Of a stretch of DNA of 64,000 nucleotides, positions 12,359 through 23,785 are shown one piece after another (the stretch's first letter is position 1; each line of letters opens with the position of its first letter). The DNA is from Humulus lupulus (taxonomy: Eukaryota; Streptophyta; Magnoliopsida; Rosales; Cannabaceae). The stretch is from contig NC_084802.1 of NCBI RefSeq assembly GCF_963169125.1, forward strand, positions 109,558,903 through 109,622,902. The letters run 5' to 3'. The notes below the pieces were generated by a model, which was given only the letters and a program-made list of their open reading frames with translations, made no database searches and was not told where the DNA came from. The position numbers and the translations under genes were made by a program.

Positions 12359-12447
12359 CTGCAGAAAAAAGCATATGATCAATCAGGGCAAGCTGTCATA
12401 CAAAAAAGACAAGGAAATGGAGATAAAAGAAATTATAAGTAAAATAC
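12359..12447 (-). other. Putative 89 bp intron in the antisense ORF
   Basis: The minus-strand donor GTATTTTACTTA follows CTCGG, and the acceptor CTTTTTTCTGCAG precedes ACATGCCTGCCAAG. The inside is T-rich. It separates the acidic exon from the exon with the PAKKVFDLY block. Confidence 0.5.
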
Positions 12448-12900
12448 CCGAGCTACAACTACTGGTCGTTACATTATCTATTGTACTACTGCTACACTCA
12501 CTCTCTTCCATGAAGAAGTCTGAATCTAAACTAGTCGCGTATTTAAAGTTGCCATCCCCATCAAATAAATGACAGGGAATGGGAAAATTGTCTAAGAGTG
12601 AGAAGTCAGTACCGTTCTCATCCGATGACTCAAGTATAGGCTCGGGGTGTTTAGAAAGCTTCTGCTTGCCCTTTCCCTGTTTAGCAGGGGCAGCAGCTGC
12701 TCGCGGAGTGCTGGAGGGTTCCCTGATGGTCACTAGTAGCACTTCCCGCTGTCAATTCCCTCATATCCTGATGAGATGCAAGAAGGCCGACTAGTCTTAG
12801 GTTATTATTCGTGACCAGCTCTTGGACACTCTTTTCGATGTCTGTCACGCTGACCAGGGCTGCTACCCCTATCTCCATGTCTTGAGTGGGGACTGGTCGA

Positions 12901-13087
12901 TGCCATGGACATGAACGACACCAAAGTTCTCAAATACGTATAGGAAAGCTAAAAGTTCTGAAAGTGCACTTCTGGGGATTTAACTTCATGTCATACCTCC
13001 TTAATATGCCAAAACATTCTTCCAAGTTAGATACATGGTTACTAGCAGTCTTTGATTTAACGAGCAAGTCATCAACATACACCTCCA
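12901..13087 (-). pseudogene. gypsy-2 RT fragment, 3' of copia-2
   Basis: The minus-strand frame gives NMEVYVDDLLVKS (YVDD at 13068-13079), then about 40 residues to MKLNPQKCTF, after which similarity to RT stops near 12950. It continues the RT at 19728-19947 and is cut off from it by copia-2. The remaining RT, RNase H, integrase and 3' LTR of gypsy-2 are missing. The truncation point abuts the gypsy-1 antisense ORF. Confidence 0.75.
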
Positions 13088-14980
13088 TGTTGGTTTTTAT
13101 TGATCAAATCAGAGATTATACGCAGCGGAACAATAATCAAATTGTTAGATTAATCCCATAAGATTTCTAGATCTACTTCTTCACATGCATATATATATTG
13201 AATCAAGGACATGAACAGAAAAATTACCTCAGGTCTTTCCTTGCTGCTATCTTTTCGTATGGCTAAATCCTCGAGATCTCACACCAAGATCTTCCAAAAT
13301 GTTCTCAGGCACACAAAGAACGAGTGTGGGCTCGCTATACAAATAATAGGCAATAACCATTTATCAGATGTTCTCAACACATGAGAACTGATAAAGTTTG
13401 GACCTAGGTTTTGTGAAGAACAATGACTTTAGTTTTTGTCATTGTTCTCTTTCTCTGAGAGAGATTCCTAGATATTTTTCTATCCCTAAAAAGTTACGTT
13501 CTGTGAAAAACTGATATCCAATATTTAATAATATCCAATATATTAAAATATTTGTTATTTTAAACGAATTCAAAATAACTGATCAGTTATCAGATTTTTG
13601 TTTAAATAATAATATTTTAATCATATTAAAATATCTCATTATTTATTTAATATTTAAATAACTAAAATTGTGGAATCAAGAGACTGAGTAAACTCTCTTA
13701 TGCGTGTAGCACACACGTGTACCACATGCCTGTGATGGCATGTGATTTTTCCCAATTTTTATTATTATTTAAATACCAAAAATCCCAAAAATAAATTAAT
13801 TCAAAATTAATTATATTTTTGTTAAATCAAATAATTAATTAATTCTTTATTAATTAATTACACATAATTAAACAATAATTATGTTTGATATATAGAAAAA
13901 TATTTTACTTATCACATAAGTCCTTTTTGCCCATTTTTTGTATTTGCCTTTGACAGTGATTGTTTGAGCCATTTCGGGGACCATGGACCTATAACATTAA
14001 GCTCCAATAAATTGAAACTAAATAATTAAACTCTTTAATTATAATAGTTAATTTATTAATTATGATATTACTCCACTATAAATTCAGAATTGCACTCTTT
14101 ATGTTATAGATATACTTTTACAGAAATCTTTTTCTTAAGTCGTCCATTGATATAACCATCTTACAATAGTTCAACCCTCTAATTAATTAGTTCATAAATT
14201 AGAATGGAAGAATTACCATTTAACCTTTCTAATTTACTTCTTATTCCTTAAGTACCATTAATTCACTAGTGAATAATTAATCTATAATCTAATTATAGAT
14301 TTGAGCTCAAAATCATTCAGTTCCAGAATTAACCCTTAAGGGAACTAATATACGATCCGTTAGGAAAGATTAGATTCCGTATTTTTGATACATGTTCCCA
14401 GCCATCCACGATATTAAATCTCCAAAACAAAAGTCATTAGCCTCATTCTTTGAAGAGACCTTAACGAATGAATCAAAAGATTTAATAAACATGAACAGGA
14501 GTTCATGAACACTCAGGATTTAGGTTGATCTATAAATGATCATTAGTTATGATATGAATTACAAGTCTTTATTGTTAAATGGTTTTTGGATAAAGACTCT
14601 AATTCATATCGGTCCATGTCATATATAATCATATTATATAAAGCACATTTACCGAGATGTCTTTCCACATCAATAATCTGAATCTAGATTATTTGTATCA
14701 TTATGATACTCAGTAAACCGTACTTACAACTCCAATTAAAGAATTCCATAATTTTAATTTGTTGTTGTTGACTATTTTTATTCATTCATGTGATCTCAAT
14801 TCTCTCGTACTAATACAAGATCACATCCTCAATAATGAATATGGAATTTTTCTGATATTTTCAAAATTATTCAAACAATAATTTAACAATCTAAATATAA
14901 CAATAATAATAAACTATTGTATTTATTTATTCATTAAAAAAACAAATGTCTTTACATGCTTTTAGGACACACTCCTAACA
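13088..14980 (-). mobile_element. 3' LTR of copia-2
   Basis: This 1893 bp LTR is AT-rich. On the minus strand it starts TGTTAGGAGTGTGTCC at 14980, right after the purine-rich PPT, and ends at 13088. Its first 650 bp match 19075-19722 almost base for base. A related LTR (26259-27740) shares much of the middle. No gene is present in it. Confidence 0.8.
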
Positions 14981-14996
14981 ATCTCCCACTTGTACT
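14981..14996 (-). other. Polypurine tract of copia-2
   Basis: On the minus strand AAGTGGGAGATTG lies between the end of the RNase H frame and the TGTTAGG start of the 3' LTR. It is the primer site for plus-strand DNA synthesis. Confidence 0.6.
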
Positions 14997-16320
14997 TAAA
15001 GCAAGTGAGGCATTTCTCTCAATCCCATATTACGTACATGACCCTCAAATTGCTTTGCTGGAAGCGTCTTCGTGAACGGGTCCACCAGGTTGTGTTCTGA
15101 TGCGATTTTCAGAATGGTCACATCTCCTCTATGTACGATTTCTCTGACTAAGTGGTATTTGCGCTCTATATGCTTTCCCCTCTTGTGGCTTCTTGGTTCT
15201 TTAGAATTGGCCACATTAAGTGAGGCATTTCTCTCAATCCCATATTACGTACATGACCCTCGAATTACTTTGCTGGAAGCGTCTTCGTGAACGGGTCCAC
15301 CAGGTTGTGTTCTGATGCAATTTTCAGAATGGTCACATCTCCTCTATGTACGATTTCTCTGACTAAGTGGTATTTGCACTCTATATGCTTTCCCCTCTTG
15401 TGTCTTCTTGGTTCTTTAGAATTGGCCACTGCTCCACTGTTGTCACAGTAAAGAACAAGTGGTTTCTCCACTTTTGGAACTACTTCCAAATCTGTGTAGA
15501 ACTTTTTCAGCCAAACTGCTTCCTTAGCTGCTTCACAAGCTGCTATGTATTCAGCTTCCATGGTTGAATTAGCTATATTGGATTGCTTAATGCTTCTCCA
15601 GACAACTGCTCCACCACCAAGAGTGAATACTGACCCAGGAGTAGACTTTCTACTATCCTTGTCAGATTAAAAATCCGAGTCAGTGTATCCAGTAGGTTCG
15701 AGGTCACTACCTGAATATACTAGCATATAGTCTCTCGTTCTCCTGAGATACTTGAGAATATGTTTCACCGCAATCCAGTGTTCCAAACCTGGATTTGATT
15801 GATAACGACTGACAATCCCTACTGCATAACATATGTCAGGTCTAGTACATAACATTGCATACATTAGGCTCCCCACAGCTGACGCATAGGGATACTTTCT
15901 CATATCCTCTTGCTCTTGTGGTGTCTTAGGACACTGATCTTTGCAAAGAGAAATTCCATGTCTGGTCGGCAATTGACCCTTTTTGGAATTCTCCATAGAG
16001 AATCTTCCAAGCACTTTATCAATATAATTTGCTTGTGAAAGTGCTAGGAGCTTGTTCTTTCTATCTCTTAGAATTTTAATGCCTAGAACATAGCTCGCTT
16101 CTCCCAAATCTTTCATTTGGAATTTGTCAGCCAACCATTTCTTTACATTTGATAATGTCTCTACATCATTCCCAATGAGTAGGATATCATCAACGTAAAG
16201 AACTAAGAAAACCATAATTTTTCCTTTGATGTATTTATAAACACATGCTCCGTCAACATTTTGTTCGAAACCATATATTTTAATAGTTTCATCAAATGTT
16301 AAGTTCCAAGATCTTGATGC
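14996..16320 (-). pseudogene. copia-2 RT C-terminal part and RNase H
   Basis: The minus-strand frame holds the RT active site LYVDDILLIGND (YVDD at about 16186-16197), then LGIKILRDR, ASAVGSLMYAMLCTRPDI, and after a TAA at 15667 the RNase H with [20 protein letters not shown] and the C-terminal [20 protein letters not shown]. The frame is mostly continuous, with few stops. About 215 bp of the 3' end is duplicated in tandem, so the last 72 residues appear twice. RT copies element RNA and RNase H removes it. A short gap at 16216-16320 separates this from the upstream RT frame. Confidence 0.85.
15003..15432 (-). repeat. 215 bp tandem duplication in copia-2 RNase H
   Basis: The stretch from AAGTGAGGCATTTCTC at 15003 recurs at 15218 and both copies run to TTAGAATTGGCCAC (15214 and 15429). 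They differ at only a few bases, so the duplication is recent. It spans the C-terminal RNase H codons. Confidence 0.85.
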
Positions 16321-17325
16321 TTATTTCAATCCATATATGGATTTCAACAATTTACATACCTTTTGATCTTGATTCTTCTTTATAAACCCTTCTGGTTGTT
16401 CCATATAAATGGTTTCATCAAGGTGGCCATTCAGAAAAGTTGTCTTGATGTCCATTTGCCATATCTCATAATTATAGATGGCAGCTATGGATAAGAGTAT
16501 GCGAATGGACTTAAGCATGGCCACAGGAGAAAATGTTTCTTCATAGTCCACACCCTCTCTCTGTGTGTAGCCTTTGGCCACAAGCCTTGCTTTATAGGTT
16601 TCTACCTTTCCATCTGCACCCCTTTTCTTCTTGCAGATCCATTTGCTTCCAATGGCATTAACATTGTCAGGCAGATCTACAAGTTCCCAGACTGAATTGG
16701 AATACATTGATTCCATTTCTTGATTCATGGCTTCTTGCCACTTATCAACATCAAGGTCTTCCATTGCTTCTTTAAAATTCAATGGATCGTCCTTTTTAGT
16801 ATCTGATACAAGAACGTGTGCCTCATGTTCGTAGCGAATAGGTTGTCTCACAATCCTCCCACTACAACGTTGCACTAGTTTTTCCTTTTCAGGAAATGTG
16901 GTTTCTTTGGTTGTTTTATCATTAATTGTTGCTGGTGACTTCGCGACTTCATTTGAGACCATCTCCTCAGGTACAACCTTACTTGGAGGTTTGTAGTTAT
17001 TAACATAGTCATATTCAAGAAAAGTTGCATTTGTCAATACAAATGTTTTATTTTCTTTTGGACTATAGAAAATTTCACCTCTAGTCTCTTTGGAATATCC
17101 CACAGACATACACACTTCAGAGCGCGTTTCCAACTTCCCGGTCTTCCTTTTGAGCACGTATGCATGACACCCCCAAATTCTAAAATGGTGTAAACTAAGT
17201 TTACAACCATTCCATTCTATGGATGTCTTTTGGATAGACTTAGGTGGAACATCATTCAATGTGTATAGAACACATTGAATTTTATAGCCCTTGAATGACA
17301 GTGGTAATGATGAGAAACTCATCAT
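16321..17325 (-). pseudogene. copia-2 integrase C-terminus and RT N-terminal part
   Basis: A 334-codon frame. Its first part has the copia integrase C-terminal signature FRIWGCHAYV and VGYSKETRG. The RT N-terminal half follows: WQEAMNQEMESM, NVNAIGSKWICKKKRGADGK, YKARLVAKGYTQREGVDYEE and WQMDIKTTFLNGHL, ending LLKSIYGLK at a TAA. In functional copia elements this runs straight into the YVDD part. The frame itself is long and well preserved. Confidence 0.85.
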
Positions 17326-17548
17326 TCATCTAACCATATCTAGTAACGTTCTATTCCGACTTTCTGAAACATCATTTTACTGTGTTGTTTCAGGTGTAGT
17401 GAGTTAGAATTGAATGCAATGCTCACGTTGATGGTTCTTGAATTCACAGTCCAAGTACTCTCTTCCTCGATCAGATCGAAGTGCTTTTTAGTGATTTACC
17501 TAATTGCTTTTAGCCTTTACTTGAAATTCTTTGGACTTTCCAAAAGTC

Positions 17549-17845
17549 TCAGATTTTCTTTGCATAAGTATAGGTAACCATATCTCGAATAATCGTCAAT
17601 GAAAGTGACGAAATATTCACAACCTCCTCTTGCTTGTACATTAAGTGGATTGCAAAATCCATATATATTAGCTGAAGTGGTCCTGTGGCTCTTGAACCTT
17701 TAGCAGAGAAAGGTCTCTTGGTCATTTTGTTTTCTAGACAGGATTTACAAACAGGGAGAGATCCAATAAATGGTTCTCTTAAAGGACTATCCTTTACAAG
17801 CCTATTTATTCTGTCTAGACCAAATGGTCCAATCTCAAGTGTCAC
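17549..17845 (-). pseudogene. copia-2 integrase zinc domain and core start
   Basis: A 98-codon fragment contains GLDRINRLVKDSPL and the metal-binding CKSCLENKMTKRPF, then LQLIYMDFA, which corresponds to the first catalytic Asp region (usually HTD). The rest of the core between here and 17325 is frame-shifted: motifs for the second Asp are only faintly seen around 17450-17480. It is degraded. Confidence 0.7.
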
Positions 17846-18377
17846 AGATATGTTTCACTATTGGAATCAGTTTAATAGATCTAGGATTAGTTGTTTTTAA
17901 ATAATTCAAAAATTATAAAAAAAATTCATTCAATATAAGTATGTAAACTTTGTTTATCCCAATGCATTTGCATAACAAATAAATAGATAATATCTTTAAA
18001 TAATAACTACTTTATTAATAAAAGAAATAAATGTTATGAAAAAATAGAAATAAGTTTCCAAACATTAATAATCAAAATTAATAACAATAAACTAAATTTC
18101 TAGACTGTAGTTTTCTTTGTTTAAAGAAATCTAAAATTTATAAAACAAAATAAAGAAATTTAAATTGTTCAACTAACAATAAAATTACTAAATAAAAACT
18201 ACTGCTCTCCAACTTCTCCAGCTCCTTACTTGCTACCAAAATCCTCATCAGTCTCTTCCTCCTTTTCAGGGTTCTGACTCTGCAAAAGGAAAGACAAAAG
18301 AAAAATAGATTAGTGGCATATATTTTTTAATCTACTATCCAAAAATTTGAATCTTTTATTCATAGTGTTTAAATCTA
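17846..18377 (-). other. Deleted gag/protease region of copia-2
   Basis: A very AT-rich stretch of about 530 bp lies where the zinc knuckle, protease and integrase N-terminus should be. The only coding-like piece is an acidic block at about 18200-18285 on the minus strand (QNPEKEEETDEDFGSK). Nothing else was recognised. Confidence 0.5.
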
Positions 18378-18767
18378 CTATTCATAGTTGAAAAAATATA
18401 TGTAAATCTTATTTACCTTTTTCGTTTGATATAAACGATGACACTCAGCATAGACTTCCTCTGTCATTGCTTGCCACATCTCATGGGCTGAGTCATAGTG
18501 TATATATTTTTCCTTTGTTTCGTCAGGCATGGTGGAAAGCATGCAATAACGTGCCATACGATCGGATTTCATCCAATCTGCATATTTTTCTTCTGCTTCA
18601 TAGCTAGTAGCCAGAGGTGGTTCTGTTGGAGGTTTTTCACAGACAATTGACATCATCTTCTTATAAGAAAAAATAGTCAACATGCCTCGAAACCAGTGTT
18701 GCATATTTTCAGGTTCAAAAACCAAGGATTTGAGAAAGGCATCGGTGTGTAATTCACCAATAGACAT
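18378..18767 (-). pseudogene. copia-2 gag N-terminal fragment
   Basis: Start chosen at 18767 (MSIGELHTDAFLKSL), as the upstream codons are AT-rich leader. It continues with WFRGMLTIFSYKKM, EKYADWMKSDRMARYCMLSTM and SAHEMWQAMTEEVY, the standard copia Gag N-terminal half (WxxWM..D..A, then the L..MW). It ends after YQTKK in low-complexity sequence. The frame is open for 390 bp. Confidence 0.75.
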
Positions 18768-19074
18768 TTTTCTGGTAATAAATAAGTACAAATAAATATT
18801 ATTATTATATTTAGAAAAATAAATATCAAAGTTTCGGAAATTAAACGTGATGCATGAGCACAATTAAAACACATAAAATAAAGATTAATTTCCATGATAA
18901 AATTTTCTAACAATTAAAGTGCCGCCTTAGGGTCGGTCAAATTAATTTTAGAGAATTTATAAGACATTCTTATCTTTATTGTTTAATACTTAAAATAACT
19001 CTTTATTTTCTCTTTTAAACATTAAAGTGCCGCTTAGTTTGGTCAAGTTATGATTATCCACTGCACGAGCTTAA
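18768..19074 (-). other. Untranslated leader of copia-2
   Basis: AT-rich, no coding region. It has two copies of GTGCCGCYTWGGTYGGTCAA (about 18919 and 19028), a short direct repeat about 110 bp apart. The truncated LTR begins at 19075. Confidence 0.5.
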
Positions 19075-19722
19075 CCCTTAAGGAAACTAATATACGATCC
19101 GTTAGGAAAGATTAGATTCCGTATTGTTGATACATGTTCCCAGCCATCCATGATATTAAATCTCCAAAACAAAAGTCATTAGCCTCATTCTTTGAAGAGA
19201 CATTAACGAATGAATCAAAAGATTTAATAAACATGAACAGGAGTTCATGAACACTCAGGATTTAGGTTGATCTATAAATGATCATCAGTTATGATATGAA
19301 TTACAAGTCTTTATTGTTAAATGGTTTTTGGATAAAGACTCTAATTCATATCGGTCCATGTCATATATAATCATATTATATAAAGCACCTTTACCGAGAT
19401 GTCTTTCCACATCAATAATCTGAATCTAGATTATTTGTATCATTATGATACTCAGTAAACCGTACTTACAACTCCAATTAAAGAATTCCACAACTTTAAT
19501 TTGTTGTTGTTGACTATTTTTATTTATTCATGTGATCTTAATTCTCTCGTACTAATACAAGATCACATCCTCAATAATGAATATGGAATTTTTCTGATAT
19601 TTTCAAAATTATTCAAACAATAATTTAACAATCAAAATATAACAATAATAATAAACTATTGTATTTATTTATTCATTAAAAAAACAAATGTCTTTACGTG
19701 CTTTTAGGACACACTCCTAACA
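19075..19722 (-). mobile_element. Truncated 5' LTR of copia-2
   Basis: This 648 bp segment matches the first 648 bp of the 3' LTR (14333-14980) with very few differences. The other roughly 1245 bp, which should include R and U5, are absent, and the leader starts directly. The PBS is therefore also lost. Confidence 0.8.
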
Positions 19723-19727
19723 CTCCA

Positions 19728-21740
19728 TGTTTCTCCAAATCTGGTTAGTGAACATTTTGTTGACTAATCGTTGGTACGTAGCACCGACATTCTTCAGCCC
19801 GAATGGCATAACTTTGTAGCAATATATTTTATGCTCAGTCATGAAGTTGGTATGCTCTTGGTTTGCAGGGTTCATCGCGATTTGGTTATATCCAGAATAC
19901 ACGTCCATGAAAGACATGAGCTCATGACCGGCAGTAACGTCTACCAACTGATCAATTCTAGGGAATAGGAAACATTACTTAGGACAGGCCTTGTAGAGAT
20001 CAGAGAAATCAATGCAAGTTCTCCACTTCTCGTTTGGCTTCGGGACCAGAACGGGGTTAGCAACCCAGATCAAGTATTTTGCTTCCCTTATAAATCTGCA
20101 TTTAAGTAGGCGAGCTACTTCTTCTAATGCTTCTGACCGTACTCTCCCCAAAAGCCTTCATTTTTTGGACTTTGTAGGCACCTTCTTGTCCAAGTTAAAA
20201 TTATGCATTATTATAGTCGGACTTATTCCCACCATATCTTCATGCGACTAGGCAAAGACGTACAGATTCTTCCTCAAGAATTTGACCAACTCGTTCTTCC
20301 TTTCAGTTCCTAGATTTTTCCCAACTTTTACAACTCTTGAAGGTGTTTCTAGGTCGATACTAATATCCTCAAGCTCCTCCACAGCTGTGAGCTTAGATCT
20401 ATCTTCGCCTATTTGTGAATCAATTTCGTCCTGTTGGGCGACCTCGTTATCCCTTTCTCGAGGTTCTTCTGTCCCATGGGTAACTTCTGTTACCCGAGAC
20501 TCCTGACCTTCTTCGTCTATGACCACTGCATGCTGCCCGGATTGTGATTTTCCCTTCATGGCTATGTTGTAGCATTCTCGGGAGGCAAGCTGGTCTCCAC
20601 ATACTATGCATATCCCTGAGGTCAAGGGGAAATTCATTTCCAGGTGTTGGATCAAGGTAATGGCTTCAAAACCCATCAGTGCGGGTAGTCCCAAAATCGC
20701 GTTATACGCAACCGGAAAATTGATTACAAACACTCATGTATTTTAGTAACAGTTTGTGCATCATCCCCTAGCATAACCACCAATCTGATTGTCCCTATGG
20801 TCATCGCTCCTTCGCTTGAAAATCCATACAATGTCATTAAGGTTGCCTTTAGATCGATCACAGATAATCCCATCTTTTCTAGGGTGGACCTAAAAAGCAC
20901 ATTTACTGAACTTCCATTATCTACCAATATCCTCCGTACCCTTCTATTAGTGAGCTGCACGGTTAACCACCAACGGGTCATTATATGGGAACTAAATGTG
21001 GCTAGTGTCCTCCTCCATGAAAATGATTGGCTATTTTTCCAACCATTGTTGTTTTGATAACCGTTGCTCCGGGATAAATTCCATACTGTTGTGAGTTTTC
21101 AGCTCTTGTATATACCTCTTTTGGGCTCCATTGCTCGTGCCCGCGAAATGAGGTCCTCCAGCAATAGTAGTTATATCTCCTCCTACTATTGGAGGAGGGT
21201 CAACTTGGTTCTAATTCATCTGATCCATTTGAGTCCTCGGCTAACTTGTCAAAGTTTCCGGAGCTGGACGGGAATTCTACCTGGTAGATTGAATTAGGAG
21301 CAACTCGGTTTCGAGCGTACTGGGCTAACGGTCCAGCCCGAATGAGAGTTTCAATCTCATCCTTCAGTTGTCGGCAATCATCGGTATTATGACCGATGTC
21401 ATTGTGGTATCGACAAAACTTTGAGGGATCTCTCTTCGCCCTCTGATGCCTTAATGGCTTTGGTTACTTCCACAGAAGGTGATTAGAGTTTGTTAGGAAA
21501 ATATGTTACCGTGTATCCATTAGGTCAGTGTAGGTGGCATAAATGGGCTTGAATTTTTCCTCGGACTTGTTTTTCTTTGTGTCGTTTTGGTCACCCTCAC
21601 CATTCCCTTTCCTCTTATTGTTTCCCGCTTGGTTATTCTGGGTAACAGGTCAAGCTGCAACTGCACCGCTTGTTATCTCTCCAATGGGCTCCTGCGACAG
21701 CAGATATGTAGAGTCCAAGAACTTTACTTAGCTAGTTAGA
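19728..21740 (-). pseudogene. gypsy-2 gag zinc knuckle, protease and RT N-terminal part
   Basis: Read on the minus strand from 21740: a basic, Asn/Lys-rich gag tail; the knuckle CRYHNDIGHNTDDC (near 21400); the protease with LVDNGSS, where the usual DTGS reads DNGS (about 20910-20925); AYNAILGLPAL; a linker; DISIDLETPSRVVKVGKNL before RT; then RT with GYNQIAMNPANQEHTNF and YKVMPFGLKNVGATYQRLV up to the copia-2 insertion at 19727. The frame has several stops and shifts. It belongs to the same Tat-type group as gypsy-1. Confidence 0.8.
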
Positions 21741-22558
21741 TAGTAGTAATAATAGTAATAGCTAGTAGTAGTTGTAGTATGTTTATGACTGTGGATTTTG
21801 GTTCAAGCCGGGACTTAATTGGACACTCGTAGTAACACTTGTAGATTTTATAAGTTTAACCTATAGTTTAAGAATATTACTTATAACATAAGGTTTTATT
21901 AATATTGCTGGTTATTAATATGACAATTATTATAACCTAAGATTTAGATAGAGCCAATAAGAATATGACACTTGTCATGAGCATAGTTATTCCTAAGGTT
22001 TAGATAGAGCCAATAGGATTATGACATTTTTCATATGCATGATTATTAAAAAATTATTATTTTAATGATAAAATAAGGGAAATATAAGACTTAGTATTCA
22101 CCAGAATCTGTTAGGAGCATGACATTTGTCACAATTTTATTTATATATGGATTAGGTTGTAAATAAATTTTTCGTAACTTTAGGGTACTGTAACTTCCGA
22201 CCTATTTTTGACCCAGTTATGTTATGAATTTCGAAAAATAGTATTTCTAGAAAGTTGTAGATAATTGAATTGGCTTTCTAACGGTATAAAGATAGTCTAA
22301 ATCGAAGTCCTACAACTCCAGATATATTTATTTTACTGCAGGTGAGTTTAGAGTTACGAGATTTAGGAAGTTAGAAGTAAGGATTCTATTTGTTTTTTTT
22401 TTTTTTTTTTTTTTTAAAATCAAGCTTTGACTCATTAAACCTCTCTCTAAACAATTTGACCAAGTCCTAAGCCTTTGGCTGAAGAATATTCAAATATTTT
22501 CAATTAAATTCATTATTTTTATTCAAAGTCAAAAAGAAGATTTTTATTCCTAGAACTC

Positions 22559-22567
22559 TATAAATAG
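22559..22567 (+). promoter_or_regulatory. TATA box in B1
   Basis: TATAAATAG, with the same CTCTATAAATAGGACCTAG context in copy B2 on the minus strand (near 47641-47633). Its conservation in two copies argues that it is the family promoter. Confidence 0.65.
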
Positions 22568-23081
22568 GACCTAGCACCAAGTCTTTTCATTCATTCTTAA
22601 AGCATTGATCAGAGCCTTCCAGGTGCTAGTGAGACTATAGAGTGATAAACACTTGGGTTAGGGTTATAAGCTTAATCATTATAAGCTTAATAAACACTTG
22701 GGAAGTAAGGTTATAGTGTATTTCGGCTTCGAGGTATAGTTCGGTCATAGAAGCATTCAAGGTATTCCTAATTCTAGTTCCTTTCTGTATTGATTCTTAT
22801 AGTTCTTCTCTACTCAAATCCTAACTCAGTCTTTTCTATTCTTGGTTAGGCATCTAAGTTCTTGAACTTGAGGTTCTTGTTGGTAAGTATCTTTTCGATG
22901 GTGTAGTTCATTCTTTTCATCTCTTTTCCTTAGTATACTCACCTCTCTATTATGGTTTTTAGGAATTTTCCAATCTTGTTCTCACATCCCGATTTTTGGT
23001 AAGGAAAATAGGGTAGATTTGTATGCTTTTATGTTGTTGAAATATGTTTATGTTGTAAGTATGATATGTTTTTAGTTGTTG

Positions 23082-23275
23082 GATTGTTTAGATAACAATC
23101 ACATAATTTGTTCAGATAATAAATAAATAACTTGTTTAGATAACAAGTCCCAGTAGTAGATTCCTTGGGCATATGATTGTTTAGATAACGAGCCCCATGA
23201 ATTTATGTGACATGTTTAGATAACAAGCCCCGTAAATTTATGGGCATATGATTGCTTAGCTAGCAAGTCCCAAGA
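23082..23275 (+). repeat. Hairpin-bearing tandem repeats in B1
   Basis: About five imperfect copies of a unit containing TTGTTTAGATAACAAGTCCC or close variants. The core CTTGTT-TAGAT-AACAAG is self-complementary. The repeats lie inside the putative intron between the donor at 22883 and the acceptor at 23434. Confidence 0.6.
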
Positions 23276-23785
23276 AGTATGATGGCCATTGTTATAGATG
23301 TTGTATTTATATAGTCATATGATTATAGTTTACAGTTTATTGTTTATAGTTTATGTGTATGTATATGTTTCATGCTTGTAGTAGATTTTCCTTGCTGGGC
23401 ATTAGGCTCATTCCTTTATGTTTTATATGTGCAGGAAAATAGTTTTGGCAGTGGGAAGGTTCTTGGCAGCTTGGGGATGTGTATTGAGGCAGGATGGAAT
23501 CAGTGGACTGCGCGTACGATTTGAGGATGAAGTTTTTTTTTTAGTCTTTTAGTTATGATTTCTATGTATTATTTTTCCGCACTTAATTGTTTAACCAATT
23601 TATTTAAGTTATGTTTTTTTTTATTTTCAAAACAATAGGATCCCACATCCTAAATGAATTTTTATGTATTTAACCTTTACTTTACAGTTTTTAAATAAAG
23701 TTATGGTTATTTCATATGTACGTTTTCTTAAGATTAGTATAGTAGTTATTAATGGTCTAAAGTCTAGAATAGTTGGGTCGTTACA

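Larger units (their letters stand above)
11279..12900 (-). pseudogene. Antisense spliced ORF of gypsy-1 (aORF), coiled-coil protein
   Basis: On the minus strand, downstream of pol, lies an ORF broken into exons by two short plant-like introns (12359-12447 and 11877-11961). Exon 1 (about 12448-12878) is acidic and low complexity. Exon 2 contains the basic stretch SAKRARTEDFP and ends near 11962. Exon 3 (11494-11876) is a strong heptad coiled coil (EEMVAKHAEEIKAVEGRITE...). A frameshift near 11495-11530 separates the C-terminal block with EISLEIGIEGVNEDA. Tat-type retrotransposons are known to carry an extra antisense ORF here; its function is unknown. The frame has at least one stop (about 12141) and a shift near 12700, so it is decayed. 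Its start side ends where gypsy-2 begins. Confidence 0.6.
13088..19722 (-). mobile_element. copia-2, Ty1/copia element, 6.6 kb, internally deleted
   Basis: The element begins TGTTGG at 13088, ends CTAACA at 19722, and is flanked by the direct repeat CTCCA (13083-13087 and 19723-19727). It interrupts the RT of gypsy-2 between the codons for RNM and EVYVDD. Order on the minus strand: truncated 5' LTR, leader, gag start, deletion, integrase fragments, RT, RNase H, PPT, 3' LTR. The 5' LTR has lost more than 1.2 kb compared with the 3' LTR. Confidence 0.85.
21741..23785 (+). mobile_element. LTR-like element, family B, copy B1
   Basis: It interrupts gypsy-2 gag. The right end is GGGTCGTTACA (23785). 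The left end is a TAG-rich microsatellite (TAGTAGTAATAATAGTAATAG) before TGTAGTATG at 21773. Copy B2 (46385-48337) has the same ends in reverse. There is a TATA box at 22559, a donor-like GGTAAGTAT at 22883 and an acceptor TATGTGCAG/G ending at 23434 (552 bp), with five TAGATAACAAG-type hairpin repeats between them. A long poly-T lies at about 22390-22416. The flanking AGATA/AGATT is only a 4-of-5 repeat. No ORF in it is convincing. Confidence 0.6.

Noticed and set aside
22389..22416. Long poly-T tract as the tail of a LINE or SINE
   Set aside because: It is internal to B1 and no LINE/SINE body or target repeat adjoins it; a simple homopolymer.
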